Below, in pieces: positions 27,173 to 36,616 of a DNA stretch of 64,000 nucleotides (positions are counted from its first letter, which is position 1; every line of letters starts with the position of its first letter). The notes beneath the pieces were generated by a model. It was not told the origin of the DNA. It made no database searches and was given only the letters and a program-made list of their open reading frames with translations. Where the stretch lies: NCBI GenBank assembly GCA_963834855.1, contig CAWIDH010000032.1:259444-323443 (forward strand), read 5' to 3'. The translations under genes were made by a program, and so were the position numbers. Source of the stretch: DATJKD01 sp963834855 (GTDB taxonomy: Bacteria; Pseudomonadota; Gammaproteobacteria; Steroidobacterales; Steroidobacteraceae).

Positions 27173-27412
27173 TCAGGGGATCCGCAGCTTCTGACCGACC
27201 TTGATCTTGTCGGGGTCCGTCAGGACGTCCTGGTTCGCCTTGAAAATCTCGGTGTAGAGATTGCCGTCGCCGTAGTGCTCCTTGGCGATCTTCCACAGCG
27301 TGTCGCCGGCCTGCACCTCGTACCACTGCGTGTACGGGTTCTCGCCGACGGGGGTGCCCGGTTCCGATGTCGTCGGCTCGCCCCGGCTTGGGGGCGACTT
27401 CCTGTCTTCCAT
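27173..27412 (-). CDS. Small LysM-domain protein
   Basis: 79 residues from ATG 27412. The C-terminal ~50 residues form one LysM domain: WYEVQAGDTLWKIAKEHYGD then NLYTEIFKANQDVL and IKVGQKLRIP. The N-terminal part is short, charged and without an evident signal peptide, like E. coli YgaU (Kbp). LysM domains bind peptidoglycan, or in YgaU-type proteins cytoplasmic potassium. The upstream interval to the TonB receptor stop (27413-27691) shows nothing I can name. The next gene is a lipoprotein on the same strand, possibly cotranscribed. Confidence 0.85.
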   Translation of the reverse strand: MEDRKSPPSRGEPTTSEPGTPVGENPYTQWYEVQAGDTLWKIAKEHYGDGNLYTEIFKANQDVLTDPDKIKVGQKLRIP

Positions 27413-27691
27413 GGTCTTCTCCTTTTGACGATGCGCGAGGATCGCTGGCGCAGAAGCCCGTCCACCTGCGGCCTGCTGCGCGTAGCATCGGGCGCGAGCG
27501 GCGGACTCAGCTCACAGGACCCTTCGACGACGGGAATTCTAGCCCCTGCGGAATCCCGACGGCCCTGGAAACTGTCCGGATTCCGCGACGGGACGCGGTG
27601 GGAACAACCGCCGGGACGCGGCGTCCGCCGTCGGCCGCGTTCGGCGGATCGCGGCCGGGACCCATCCGTGGGAACCCGGTCGCGACCCAGA

Positions 27692-30427
27692 TCAGAAGCG
27701 GTAGGACAGATCCAGCTTGACGACCGAACCGACCGTCTGCTCGAGCGTGGTCACGCCGCCCTGCTCGATCTCGAGCTGCTCGTCGAGCAGGTTCTGCAGC
27801 CGCAGCTTGATCGTCATCGCCTCGATCGGGTAGTAGCTGTAGATCAGGTCGAGCGAATGGAACGGCTGCTCGAAGGCGTCGGGCGCGCCGTTCGACCCGG
27901 CGAAGTACAGCCGCTCGCCGAACGCGTTGTAGGCGAGCGAGGCGCTGTGACGCTGGTTGGGTGAGTCGAAGCCGAGCTGCAGGTTCACCACCCAGGGCGA
28001 GTGCTGCGACATCTCGCGCACGTTGTTGGTCAGATTGAGCGCGGCGTTCCCGATCGTGATCTCGGACTCGCTCAGGGTGACGTTGCCCGACACGAAGAAG
28101 GCTTCGGCCCAGGCTGACTCCGGCGCGATGAATCCGAGCCCCTTGAGCCACTCGAACTCGACCCCGTAGATCTCGGCCGAATCGGCATTGACGAACGTGA
28201 GTGCGATGTTGTCGTCGGTTCCCGGGCTCTCGATCGTCTCGATCGGCGACTCGATGTCCTTGTAGAAGAGCGAGGCCGTGAAGTTGTCGCCGTTGTCGAA
28301 GAACCACTCGGCCCGGATGTCGAAGTTGGCGAGGTCGGCCGGCACGAGGTCGGGGTTGCCGCGCACACGAGCCTCGGTGATCGGATCGATGTAAGTCGCG
28401 CCGGAAATCTCGCGCAGGTCCGGGCGTGCGGTCGTCTCGCTCCAACCGAACCGCAGCTGGAAGCGCTCGGCCCAGAAATCGTTGCGCATCCAGGTAACGG
28501 CGGCGGCCGGGTAATAGTCGTCGTCGTTCGTGGCGAGCGTATCGAGCTGGTCCGCCGGCACCGGGATCTTGCCGGTCTGAGTGTCGAACTCGTACTGGTC
28601 GATCGGCACGGAGAGCTGGGAGAAGTCCTCCCAGCGCGCGCCGGCCGCGACCCGCCAGGTCTCGTTCCAGGTCACGTCCAACTTGCCCCAGACCGCATCC
28701 ACCGTCTCGCCCGCGAGATAGCTCTCGGTGCCGATGCCGCCCAGCGACAACACGAAGCCGTTGTCCGGGTCGAGGATGTTTGCGTCCGTGAAGACCTGGC
28801 CCGGGGTGCCGACCAGCAGGGGAATGGCAGCCGCCGCCGTCGTGCCGAGGCCGAGCTGGGTCTGGAGATAGCTGCGGCCCTTCTCCGTGTAGGCGTAGCC
28901 GCCGCCCGGCTCGACCAGGAAATCGCCGAGCTGGATCGGCAGGGTTACGCCGACGCCATAGCTCGTCACGCAGTCCTCGAGGTCGGTGAAGCGGAAATCA
29001 CCCGCCGTCACCGACGCGCGGATGGACGTGGACAGCACCTCGCCGGTTTCCGGGACCACCGAATCGACCGCCGAGAACTGTACCTCGTTCGGGATGTCGG
29101 TCGTGGCCGTGGCGTCGGAGTAGTACCAGTCGACGTTCAGCCCTTCGAGCGTCGAAAGCATCGGCACGAAATCGAGCAGCTCGAGCGTCGCCGCACCGAG
29201 CGTATGCCGGCCGTGGAACTGGAGCACCTCCAGCTCGCGCTCCTCGAACCGGATGCGGTAGTTGCGGAGCTGTTGGCCCGCTTCCCGCTGGAAGTTGGCA
29301 TTGTTGCCCAGCGTCAGCGAAGCCTCGTCCTCGGTGTTGCGCAGGAAGATACCGGTCGCCTGGACCTGGTGCTCGTCCGCGTAGTCGACGCCGAATGCGA
29401 GCGACCCTGTCAGCGTGACCTGGTTCGTCGTTCGCTGCGTGCGGTCGACGTCCGTGTCGGGAAACGCGACCGACCGATTGGTGCGCTCGCGGTTGCGCCA
29501 CTGGTTCTCGTAGTCGGCCAACGCCAGCGCACCGATCGTCCAGTCGCCCGCCTCGTCGACGGTCCAGGAGTTGCCGACCGCGCCCTCGACGGAGAGGTCC
29601 GGGATCGAGCGACTTGTCCTGCGAAGTCGAGGTTGCGGTTCAGGCTGGTCGCGATCTCGCGATTGATCTGCTCTGCCTCGCCGATCGTGTGGAACTCGCC
29701 GTCGCGGTTCAGGGCCTCGAAGATGCCGGTCGGGCTCAGGTCGCCCTGGAAATCGTTGATCGCGGTCGTGATGGCCGCGGGCAGGGCGCGGGTGCCGTCG
29801 TCCGTCGCCCCACTTGTCGTCATCGCCGCCGGGATACGTGAGGCCGTCGTCGTCGCTGTCGGTGTTGTAGCCGGTGCCGACCTCGAAGTCGAGCACCAGC
29901 CGGTCCGGGATGCCGCGGGTGCGGATGTCGACGCTGCCGCCGCCGAAGGCCGCGGGCTGGTCGGGCGAGTAGCCTTTCTGGATCGACAGCGTCTCGACGA
30001 TCTCGGCCGGGAAGAGGTCCAGCGGGATCACGTTTCGCGTCAGGTCCGGCGAGGGTACGTAGGCGCCGTTCAGCGTCGTGCTGGAGTAGCGCTCACCCAG
30101 CCCGCGGACGTAGATGTACTGGTCGCCCACCACCGTGACGGCGGGCAGGCGTCGCAGGGCGAGCGAAACAGAGCTGTCCCCGACGCGGCTGATCTGCTCA
30201 CTGCTCACGATGTCGGCGACGACATCCTGGTTGAGCCGCTCCTCGATGACGTCCTCGGCTGCCGATTGCTGGCGGCCTTCGACGATGACTTCCTCGAGCG
30301 GTGCGGCGGCCTCCGGCGGCGGTGATGGCACCGGTTCCTGTGCTTGTGCGGACAGGGCCAGGCCGAGCGCGGAGGCGGCCGACAGCGCGAGTGCCGTGCG
30401 GACCGCGGTTCTCACGGATAGGTTCAT
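27692..30427 (-). CDS. TonB-dependent outer-membrane receptor (two compensating frameshifts)
   Basis: About 911 residues from ATG 30427. Signal peptide MNLSVRTAVRTALALSAASA then LGLALSAQAQ. The plug contains EVIVEGRQQSA, YIYVRGLGERYSSTTLNGAY and GYSPDQPAAFGGGSVDIRTR, and the barrel ends in the aromatic SYRF. Frame changes near 29815 and 29610 cancel each other and scramble about 70 residues; the other frame reads DFQGDLSPTGIFEALNRDGE and continues as a normal barrel strand. The receptor imports a siderophore, cobalamin or carbohydrate-type ligand using TonB energy. A beta-helix lipoprotein lies upstream on the same strand, 85 bp away, and is probably its cofactor for ligand capture. Confidence 0.88.
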   Translation of the reverse strand: MNLSVRTAVRTALALSAASALGLALSAQAQEPVPSPPPEAAAPLEEVIVEGRQQSAAEDVIEERLNQDVVADIVSSEQISRVGDSSVSLALRRLPAVTVVGDQYIYVRGLGERYSSTTLNGAYVPSPDLTRNVIPLDLFPAEIVETLSIQKGYSPDQPAAFGGGSVDIRTRGIPDRLVLDFEVGTGYNTDSDDDGLTYPGGDDDKWGDGRRHPRPARGHHDRDQRFPGRPEPDRHLRGPEPRRRVPHDRRGRADQSRDRDQPEPQPRLRRTSRSIPDLSVEGAVGNSWTVDEAGDWTIGALALADYENQWRNRERTNRSVAFPDTDVDRTQRTTNQVTLTGSLAFGVDYADEHQVQATGIFLRNTEDEASLTLGNNANFQREAGQQLRNYRIRFEERELEVLQFHGRHTLGAATLELLDFVPMLSTLEGLNVDWYYSDATATTDIPNEVQFSAVDSVVPETGEVLSTSIRASVTAGDFRFTDLEDCVTSYGVGVTLPIQLGDFLVEPGGGYAYTEKGRSYLQTQLGLGTTAAAAIPLLVGTPGQVFTDANILDPDNGFVLSLGGIGTESYLAGETVDAVWGKLDVTWNETWRVAAGARWEDFSQLSVPIDQYEFDTQTGKIPVPADQLDTLATNDDDYYPAAAVTWMRNDFWAERFQLRFGWSETTARPDLREISGATYIDPITEARVRGNPDLVPADLANFDIRAEWFFDNGDNFTASLFYKDIESPIETIESPGTDDNIALTFVNADSAEIYGVEFEWLKGLGFIAPESAWAEAFFVSGNVTLSESEITIGNAALNLTNNVREMSQHSPWVVNLQLGFDSPNQRHSASLAYNAFGERLYFAGSNGAPDAFEQPFHSLDLIYSYYPIEAMTIKLRLQNLLDEQLEIEQGGVTTLEQTVGSVVKLDLSYRF

Positions 30428-30512
30428 GATGGACCTCGATGGATCAGGTGCATACCCCGAGGGGTGCGTTGGCCGGCGGGCGGCGGGACCGCCGCCCGCC
30501 CTGCCAGGCCGA

Positions 30513-32180
30513 TTACGGGGTGGGCGGAACTTCGCGATCCAGAGCGGCTCGTCGGCGTTCTCGTCGCGCAGGCCGAAGGCCCAGGGCGCGGTCCAGTCGT
30601 TGCTGGCGAGCACCGCGCCCAGCTTGGGTCATCGCAGGCGTCGGCGGGCGTGACGGGCGTGACGGTGACCGAGTCGCCGTCTCGTCCGCGAAGTGGACGC
30701 GGTGTAGAACGTGCCGTCCTCCAGCACCGAGACCATGTCGCGGCATCGGAGATCGTCGATAATCGCGTTGCCGGTGTTGAACGAGTAGTTCGCGCCGTTC
30801 GTGCTCGGGTTCGCGCCGCGCACCCAGTCGCGCACCGGGTCGCCATTCGCGAAGCGTCCCGTTGCCCGGTTCCTCGCAGGCATCGAGCGAGCCCTTGATC
30901 GTCGACTCGCCGGTCGCCGCAAGGCTGAGCGTGTTGGAGCTCGACGAGCGCGACGCCCCGTTTGCACCCGAGGGTCGACTGCAAAGTGCTCTCCAGAGTG
31001 CCGTAGCCGCCGTAGACGATGCTGTCCTCGATGTCGATCTGAGCGCCCAGGCGGGCAAGGAATCCCGCGCGAATCCCCGTGGGTTGAAGGCCCGTTTGGC
31101 TGTTGACGCACGTTCGAGGTGATGCAGGTCAGGTTGCGGAACGTCGGGCGCCGAAATCGGCTGCGGTGTCGAGCGCCTCGCCGGCGTCGCCGCGAGCCTG
31201 CAGCGATGTTGTCGCCCTCGATGCAGTGGTTGCCGTCGGTGGCGTAGTGGATGAGCAGCGCCTCCGAGATCGTGCCGACGTAGCCGTCCGAGTAGTCGAG
31301 CGAGTCGTCGCGCGCATACAGCACGATCGCCTTGGAGACATTGACCGCGCCGCCGAAGAATTCGAGCCCGTCGTCGAAGGTGCTGTAGATCTGGATGTTC
31401 TCGACCGTCGTGCCCGATCCGACCGCGTTGAACGTGATGCCGTTGAGCTCGTCACCCTCGACGACCGCGAAGCCCGAGTGCTTGACGATGACGTAGCGCA
31501 GCACGCCCGAGTTGTCGGCGTTGTCGTTCCCGCCGTAGTCCGAAGGCTGGCCCTCGGCGTCGACATGGCAGTCGTTGGCAGCCCGCTGCGCATCGGTGCA
31601 GTTGTTCGTGATGCCGTTGCCGTTGATCACGATGCCACCCCACAGCGACACGTCGTTGGCGCCCGCCGTGTTCGTGACGGCGTCGGAGAACGCCGTGAAG
31701 GTGATCGGCGCCGCAGGCCGAGCCCTCGGCGAAGATCTGCGAGCCGCGGTTGATCAGCACGTAGTCGGCGGAGGTCGAGAACGCGAGCCGGTTGCCGGCG
31801 GCGATGGTCAGGCTGGGGCCCGCTCCGCTCGCGGGGGCCAGCCGCGTCTCGACGTTCTGCCCGACGAACAGGCTGTCCTGGAAGATGTGCACGCCCGCGA
31901 TTAACGGGATCGTCAGGTCGACCAGCAGCGGGTTCGTCTTGCTGACGAAGGCGGCCGAATAGACGCAGTTCGTGCCGTCGAAGGTGCCGATGCGCACCTC
32001 GTTGCTGTTCGGTGGGGTGTACGACGCGCAGGGGTTGGTGCTGCCGCCGCCGTTGCCGCCGCTCGTGCTGTTGTCGGTCGAGTTGTCGGTGGTTGAGACG
32101 TTGAGGTCCACGCCGCCGCCCTCGCAACCCGCAATCGCGAGCGCCGTCAGCACTGCCGCCGCAAACCGAGTCGTATTCAT
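30513..32180 (-). CDS. Secreted beta-helix lipoprotein (broken by several frameshifts)
   Basis: Starts ATG 32180 with MNTTRFAAAVLTALAIAGCE, a lipobox AIAGC, then an Asn/Ser/Gly-rich linker. In-frame text then reads RIGTFDGTNCVYSAAFVSKT. After a frame change near 31715 it reads SLWGGIVINGNGITNNCT, DNSGVLRYVIVKHSGFAVVE and YSTFDDGLEFFGGAVNVSKA, the repeating pattern of right-handed parallel beta-helix proteins. At least six frame changes follow toward 30513, with recognisable text such as NTLSLAATGESTIKGSLDAC and VLEDGTFYTAS between them. The true stop is uncertain; 30513 is my best estimate. Paired with a TonB receptor downstream, it is likely a surface lipoprotein binding or degrading a polymer. 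No catalytic motif is evident. Confidence 0.7.
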
Positions 32181-32440
32181 TCCCGGGCACTCCTCTCTGG
32201 ACTGTTCGTTGATTCGACCTGTCGCCCGGGCAGTGCCGCCCGAACTCGCCCCCGGCGCGCGGGCGCACCGGTCGTGTCGTGCGAGTTCGGGCCCGGCGTT
32301 CTTATCTGGTCTCCGCCCGCCGGCCCGTGCTGGCCGCCAAACGTATTCGCGTTGCGTGTCAGATTCGTTACATTCCGGATGCGATTTCTTGACGGACAGA
32401 TGGATGGCCGCAGCGGGCTGGGATTGTTAGTGTCGCGAAC
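32181..32440. other. Divergent intergenic region between beta-helix lipoprotein and malic enzyme
   Basis: A 260-bp region between two divergent genes. It must hold both promoters. I see no confident -35/-10 pair, no repeat and no RNA gene. A TTGACG hexamer lies near 32390 but has no matching -10 at standard spacing. Confidence 0.4.
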
Positions 32441-33757
32441 ATGAAGATCCCCGAGATCCTGCTGGTCGAAACCGTGCAGCGCCCCGGCTCGCTCGCGAGC
32501 GTGTTGCAGGTCATCGCCGAGGAGCAGCTCGTGATCGAGCACCTGCAGGCGCTGCGCCGCGGCCAGGGCCGGACGCTCTGGGAGATCACGGTCGAGATCG
32601 ACGAGGCGGCGAACCCGCGCTTCTACTCGCGGATCGACGCGCTGCCGAACGCGCGGTTCGTCGGCAAGTCCGATCGCGTGCTGAACCGGCACCGCGGCGG
32701 CAAGATCCGCATGCAGGCATCCCTGCCGATCACGAGCACGCAGATCCTGCGCGACGTCTACACGCCGGGTGTCGCCCGGGTCTGCCTCGCGATCCGCGAT
32801 GACCCGGCAAAGGCGAACGAGTACACGAACCTGCCGAACACCGTCGCCGTGGTGACCAACGGCACCGCGGTGCTGGGCCTGGGCGACATCGGGCCCCTTG
32901 CCGGCCTGCCCGTGATGGAGGGCAAGGCGGCGCTCTTTGCGACGCTGGTCGGCATCACGGCGATGCCCATCCTCGTCGACTCACGCGACCCGGCGCGCGT
33001 CATCGACACGGTGACCGCGATCGCGCCGTCCTTCGGCGCGATCCAGCTCGAGGACATCGCGGCGCCCGAGTGCTTCGAGATCGAGTCGGAACTGATCCGC
33101 CGCCTCGACCGGCCGGTGCTGCACGACGACCAGCACGGCACGGCGGTGGTGGCGCTCGCGGCGCTGCTCACGGCCATGCGCCGCGTCGGCGGCCGTCTCG
33201 AGGACCGCGCCGTCGGGCAGATCGGGATGGGCGCTGCGGGTCTCGGGATCGCGCGCCTGCTCCGGGCGCACGGCGTGCGCCGCCTGCTCGGCACGGACCT
33301 GCGCGAGGATTCGCTGCGCCGGCTGGAGGCATTCGGCGGCGAGCGCACCGATCTCGCCGGGGTGATGCGCGACTCGGACGTCGTCATCGCGACCACCGGC
33401 GTGCGCGGCCTGATCAGGCCGGAATGGGTGCGCAAGGGCCAGCTGATCCTCGCGCTCTCCAACCCCGACGCCGAGATCGAGCCGATCCAGGCGCTCGAGC
33501 GCGGCGCGGCCTTCGCCGCGGACGGCAAGAGCATCAACAACGTCTCGGGTTTCCCGGGGCTCTTCAAGGGCGCGCTCGAAGCGCGCGCACGGCGTTTCAC
33601 CGATGACATGCTGATGGCGGCCGCGAACACGCTCTCGCAGCTTGCGGGGACGGAGGCCCTGCTGCCCGACCCGCTCGACCTCGAGGCGCACCGGCGCGTC
33701 ACCGCGGCGGTGCGCGATGCCGCATCGCCGGATGCGTCGGCGACGCGAGCCTCGTGA
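32441..33757 (+). CDS. ACT-domain malic enzyme (NAD(P)-dependent)
   Basis: 438 residues from ATG 32441. The N-terminal ~75 residues form an ACT-type regulatory domain (PEILLVETVQRPGSLASVLQ). The malic domain follows with DVYTPGVARVC, TNGTAVLGLGDIGPLAGLPV, VMEGKAALFA and the metal site HDDQHGTAVV. The NAD(P) Rossmann loop is GQIGMGAAGLGIARLL, and the C-terminal motif is SNPDAEIEP. Malic enzymes decarboxylate malate to pyruvate; the N-terminal ACT domain suggests allosteric control by a small molecule. The protein lacks the phosphotransacetylase-like tail of long MaeB types. All catalytic residues I can identify are present. Confidence 0.9.
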   Translation: MKIPEILLVETVQRPGSLASVLQVIAEEQLVIEHLQALRRGQGRTLWEITVEIDEAANPRFYSRIDALPNARFVGKSDRVLNRHRGGKIRMQASLPITSTQILRDVYTPGVARVCLAIRDDPAKANEYTNLPNTVAVVTNGTAVLGLGDIGPLAGLPVMEGKAALFATLVGITAMPILVDSRDPARVIDTVTAIAPSFGAIQLEDIAAPECFEIESELIRRLDRPVLHDDQHGTAVVALAALLTAMRRVGGRLEDRAVGQIGMGAAGLGIARLLRAHGVRRLLGTDLREDSLRRLEAFGGERTDLAGVMRDSDVVIATTGVRGLIRPEWVRKGQLILALSNPDAEIEPIQALERGAAFAADGKSINNVSGFPGLFKGALEARARRFTDDMLMAAANTLSQLAGTEALLPDPLDLEAHRRVTAAVRDAASPDASATRAS

Positions 33758-33937
33758 CGCGGGTCTCACATGCAGCTGCGCGCCCGAACCGCGGCGTCAA
33801 CGGCGTGTCGTCGGCCGCGTTGACCCGGGCGACGGTTGCTGCTGATTTGCTCGCGACCCCCGATGCCGGTGATGATTGGCCGTGGCTGGCTCACGCGGGC
33901 TGGATCGGCGCCCCGTGCAACGTGGAGGGATTTGGTA

Positions 33938-34630
33938 ATGACCCGATTCAGAAATACCGTGGTCGTCGTGGCGGTCGCTGCCCTGGCTCTGGCCGGCTGC
34001 GAGGCGATGGATTCGTTTGCCAACGATCCCGAGAAGGCCAAGACCCGGAGCGGCGCGGGCTACGGCGCGGCCGCCGGCGTGGTCGTGGGTCTGCTGACCG
34101 CCGGGAGCAATCCATTCAAGTCCGCGATGATCGGCGCGGCGGCCGGCGCACTGGTCGGCGGTGCGGTCGGCAACTACATGGATCGCCAGGAGGCGAAGCT
34201 GCGCCAGCAGATGGCGGGGACCGGCGTGGACGTCGTGCGCAACGGCGACCACATCACGCTCGACGTACCAGGCGGTGTGACCTTCGCGTTCGACAGCGCC
34301 GACCTCAACTCACAGTTCTATCCGGTGCTCGACAAGGTTGCGGGCACGCTCACGGAATACGACAAGACCGTCATCGAGGTCGCCGGCCACACGGACAGCG
34401 TCGGTAGCGACACGTACAACCAGGGCCTTTCCCAGCGGCGCGCAGACAACGTAAAGGCGTATTTGGCGAGCCACGGTGTGCCGGGCGCGCGGGTCGTGAC
34501 TGTCGGTGCCGGCGAGGTTCACCCCGTTGCGAGCAACGATACCGAGGAGGGCCGTGCCCAGAACCGGCGCGTCGAGATCACGATCGTGCCGGTGACGCAG
34601 GAAAGCGTCCAGCAGGCCAAACAAGGCTGA
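33938..34630 (+). CDS. OmpA-family lipoprotein with glycine-zipper
   Basis: 230 residues from ATG 33938, preceded by GGAGGG. A lipobox LALAGC puts the acylated Cys near residue 20. Residues 45-90 form a glycine-zipper (GYGAAAGVVVGLLTAGS and AAAGALVGGAVGNYMDRQ), and the C-terminal OmpA domain spans about 110-220 with FAFDSADL, VAGHTDSVGSDTYNQGLSQR and AQNRRVEI, which binds peptidoglycan through the conserved Asp and Arg. This layout is like YiaD/Pal-type lipoproteins, anchoring the outer membrane to peptidoglycan. It is convergent with rpoH, three bases apart. Confidence 0.9.
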   Translation: MTRFRNTVVVVAVAALALAGCEAMDSFANDPEKAKTRSGAGYGAAAGVVVGLLTAGSNPFKSAMIGAAAGALVGGAVGNYMDRQEAKLRQQMAGTGVDVVRNGDHITLDVPGGVTFAFDSADLNSQFYPVLDKVAGTLTEYDKTVIEVAGHTDSVGSDTYNQGLSQRRADNVKAYLASHGVPGARVVTVGAGEVHPVASNDTEEGRAQNRRVEITIVPVTQESVQQAKQG

Positions 34631-34633
34631 GCG

Positions 34634-35515
34634 TCAGGCAGCCTCGGGCGCCGCGAGCAGCCTGAGCTTCCGGATCGCGTTCGCCTCGATCTGGCGGATG
34701 CGCTCCGCGGACACTCCGTACTGCTCCGCGAGCTCGTGCAGGGTCGCCTTGGAATCACCCATCCAGCGCGCGCGCAGGATGGCCTGGCTGCGCTCATCGA
34801 GCCGCGTCATCGCCTCGGCCAGCCGCTCGCTCGTGTCGTCGTCCCATTCCGCGCGCTCGACCGCGACCGCCGGGTCGGCGTCCGGTGCCGGCAGGTAGGC
34901 CGACGGCGCGTAGGTCTCTTCCTCGTCGTCCTGGTCCGGCGCCGGGTCGTACGAGAGATCGCGCGAGGACAGCCGGCGCTCCATCTCGGTCACTTCCGCG
35001 ACCGGGACGCCGAGCTCGCGGGCGACGTTCTGCGTCTCCTCGCGGGACAACCAGCCGAGGTTGCGCTTGTACTTGCGCAGGTTGAAGAAGAGCTTGCGCT
35101 GCGCCTTGGTCGTGGCGATCTTGACCAGCCGCCAGTTGCGCAGCACGTATTCGTGGATCTCGGCGCGGATCCAGTGCACGGCGAACGACACGAGCCGGAC
35201 GCCGACTTCCGGGTCGAAGCGCCTGACCGCCTTCATCAGCCCGACGTTGCCCTCCTGCACGAGGTCGCCCATCGGCAGCCCGTAGCCGCCATAGCCGCGC
35301 GCGATGTGCACGACGAAGCGCAGGTGCGAAAGCACCAGCGCGCGCGCCGCATCGAGGTCGTCGTCGTCGCGCAGCCGTCTTGCGAGCGCCTGTTCGTCGT
35401 CGCGGCTCAGCACCGGGATGCGGCTGACGGCATCGACGTACGCGTCGAAGCTGCCGACCGGGCCGGCAAGGACGAGATCGAAGGGATTGCGTCGGGTCAG
35501 GGCTTGGGCGGTCAT
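34634..35515 (-). CDS. rpoH: RNA polymerase sigma-32 factor (heat shock)
   Basis: 293 residues from ATG 35515. Region 2 shows GDLVQEGNVGLMKAVRRFDP and VSFAVHWIRAEIHEYVLRNW. The RpoH box QRKLFFNLRKYKR distinguishes sigma-32 from other sigma-70 family members. Region 4 has LHELAEQYGVSAERIRQIEA, the -35 binding helix-turn-helix. An in-frame GTG at 35557 is possible, but the N-terminus matches relatives from 35515, with AAGGAGG 13 bases upstream. It follows ftsX on the same strand, the ftsY-ftsE-ftsX-rpoH order found in gammaproteobacteria. It drives heat-shock genes such as chaperones and proteases. Confidence 0.95.
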   Translation of the reverse strand: MTAQALTRRNPFDLVLAGPVGSFDAYVDAVSRIPVLSRDDEQALARRLRDDDDLDAARALVLSHLRFVVHIARGYGGYGLPMGDLVQEGNVGLMKAVRRFDPEVGVRLVSFAVHWIRAEIHEYVLRNWRLVKIATTKAQRKLFFNLRKYKRNLGWLSREETQNVARELGVPVAEVTEMERRLSSRDLSYDPAPDQDDEEETYAPSAYLPAPDADPAVAVERAEWDDDTSERLAEAMTRLDERSQAILRARWMGDSKATLHELAEQYGVSAERIRQIEANAIRKLRLLAAPEAA

Positions 35516-35700
35516 GGGTGACTGGGATCCTCCTTGGTTCGTGATCTTAGCAGTCACGGCATTAGAGTGCTAAGCGGCGGGCGAAGTTCCGGTCGAAGTC
35601 AGCCGACGGCAGATCGTCAGAAACGACTAGCAGAATCAACCTGTTACGTGGGTCATCGAGACGGCTCCAGCTCCACTCAGCCTCCAGCCAGCCGTGGCTG

Positions 35701-36615
35701 TCACTTCGGCTCGATGCCCCGCAGCTCGCGGGTGGCTGCGATGAAGGAGCCGAGCCAACCCAGGACGATCCCGCCTCCGACCAGCGCGGCCGCGCCCACC
35801 GCGCCCAGGCCCGCGAGCTCGAAGCGGCTGCCGTACAGTCCTGCGATCCGCCGCACGGGCTCGGCAAGCAGGCTCACGGCGATGACCACGACGAGCCAGG
35901 CGATGAGCCCGCCGCCCAGGCCGTACCAGGCGCCGTTGTAAAGGAACGGCCGGCGCACGAAGGCATTGCTGCCGCCGACCAGCTTGGTCACCTCGATCTC
36001 CTCGCGCCGGTTTTCGATGTCGAGCCGGATCGTGTTGCCGACGATGACCAGGATGCCGAGCGCGAAGAGTCCCGCCGCGAGCAGCACGATGCGCCGCACG
36101 ACGTCGAGCATCGCGTTGAACCGGGTGACCCACTCGGTGTCGAGCTGCACGATGTCGACGCCCGAGAGCTCGCGCAGCGCCTGCGTCAGGCTCGCGATCT
36201 GCTCGGGTGCGCGAAAAGCCGCGTCCGGCCGCACCACTAGCGCGTGCGGCAGCGGGTTGCTCTCGAGCGCGTCCAGCGCCGCGCCGAACCCCGAGCTCCT
36301 GCGAAACTCGGCGAGTGCGTCGTCGGCCTCGATCAGGCGTACCTCGTCCACGTCGCGCCGCTTGCGCAGTTTGTCGGCGAGCTGCTTCGTGTCCTGGAGG
36401 CTGGCCGCCTGCTTCATGTATACGGAGATGTCGAGCGCATGACCCCATCCGCCGCTCGCCGCCCGGACGTTCTGCACCAGTGTGTGCAGGCAGGCGGGCA
36501 GGGCGAGCGCAATGCCGATCACCAGGATGGTGAGCAGCGCCGCGAAGGGTTGCTGCCACAGCCGGCCCAGCGACCCGACCATGGTCTGCACATGCCGCTC
36601 GAACCACTGTTTCAC
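35701..36615 (-). CDS. ftsX: Cell-division protein FtsX
   Basis: 304 residues from a GTG at 36615, one base past the ftsE stop. Four membrane segments are visible: LLTILVIGIALALPACLHTL near the N-terminus, then IVLLAAGLFALGILVIVG, GLGGGLIAWLVVVIAVSLLA and AVGAAALVGGGIVLGWLGSF. The extracellular loop between the first two spans (residues 55-170) matches the FtsX family. FtsEX regulates peptidoglycan amidases at the septum through EnvC-type partners. Gene order and length are normal. Confidence 0.95.
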   Translation of the reverse strand: MKQWFERHVQTMVGSLGRLWQQPFAALLTILVIGIALALPACLHTLVQNVRAASGGWGHALDISVYMKQAASLQDTKQLADKLRKRRDVDEVRLIEADDALAEFRRSSGFGAALDALESNPLPHALVVRPDAAFRAPEQIASLTQALRELSGVDIVQLDTEWVTRFNAMLDVVRRIVLLAAGLFALGILVIVGNTIRLDIENRREEIEVTKLVGGSNAFVRRPFLYNGAWYGLGGGLIAWLVVVIAVSLLAEPVRRIAGLYGSRFELAGLGAVGAAALVGGGIVLGWLGSFIAATRELRGIEPK

Positions 36616-36616
36616 G

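Noticed and set aside
32385..32425. Possible sigma-70 promoter of the malic enzyme gene (TTGACG)
   Set aside because: No acceptable -10 box at 16-18 bp spacing.
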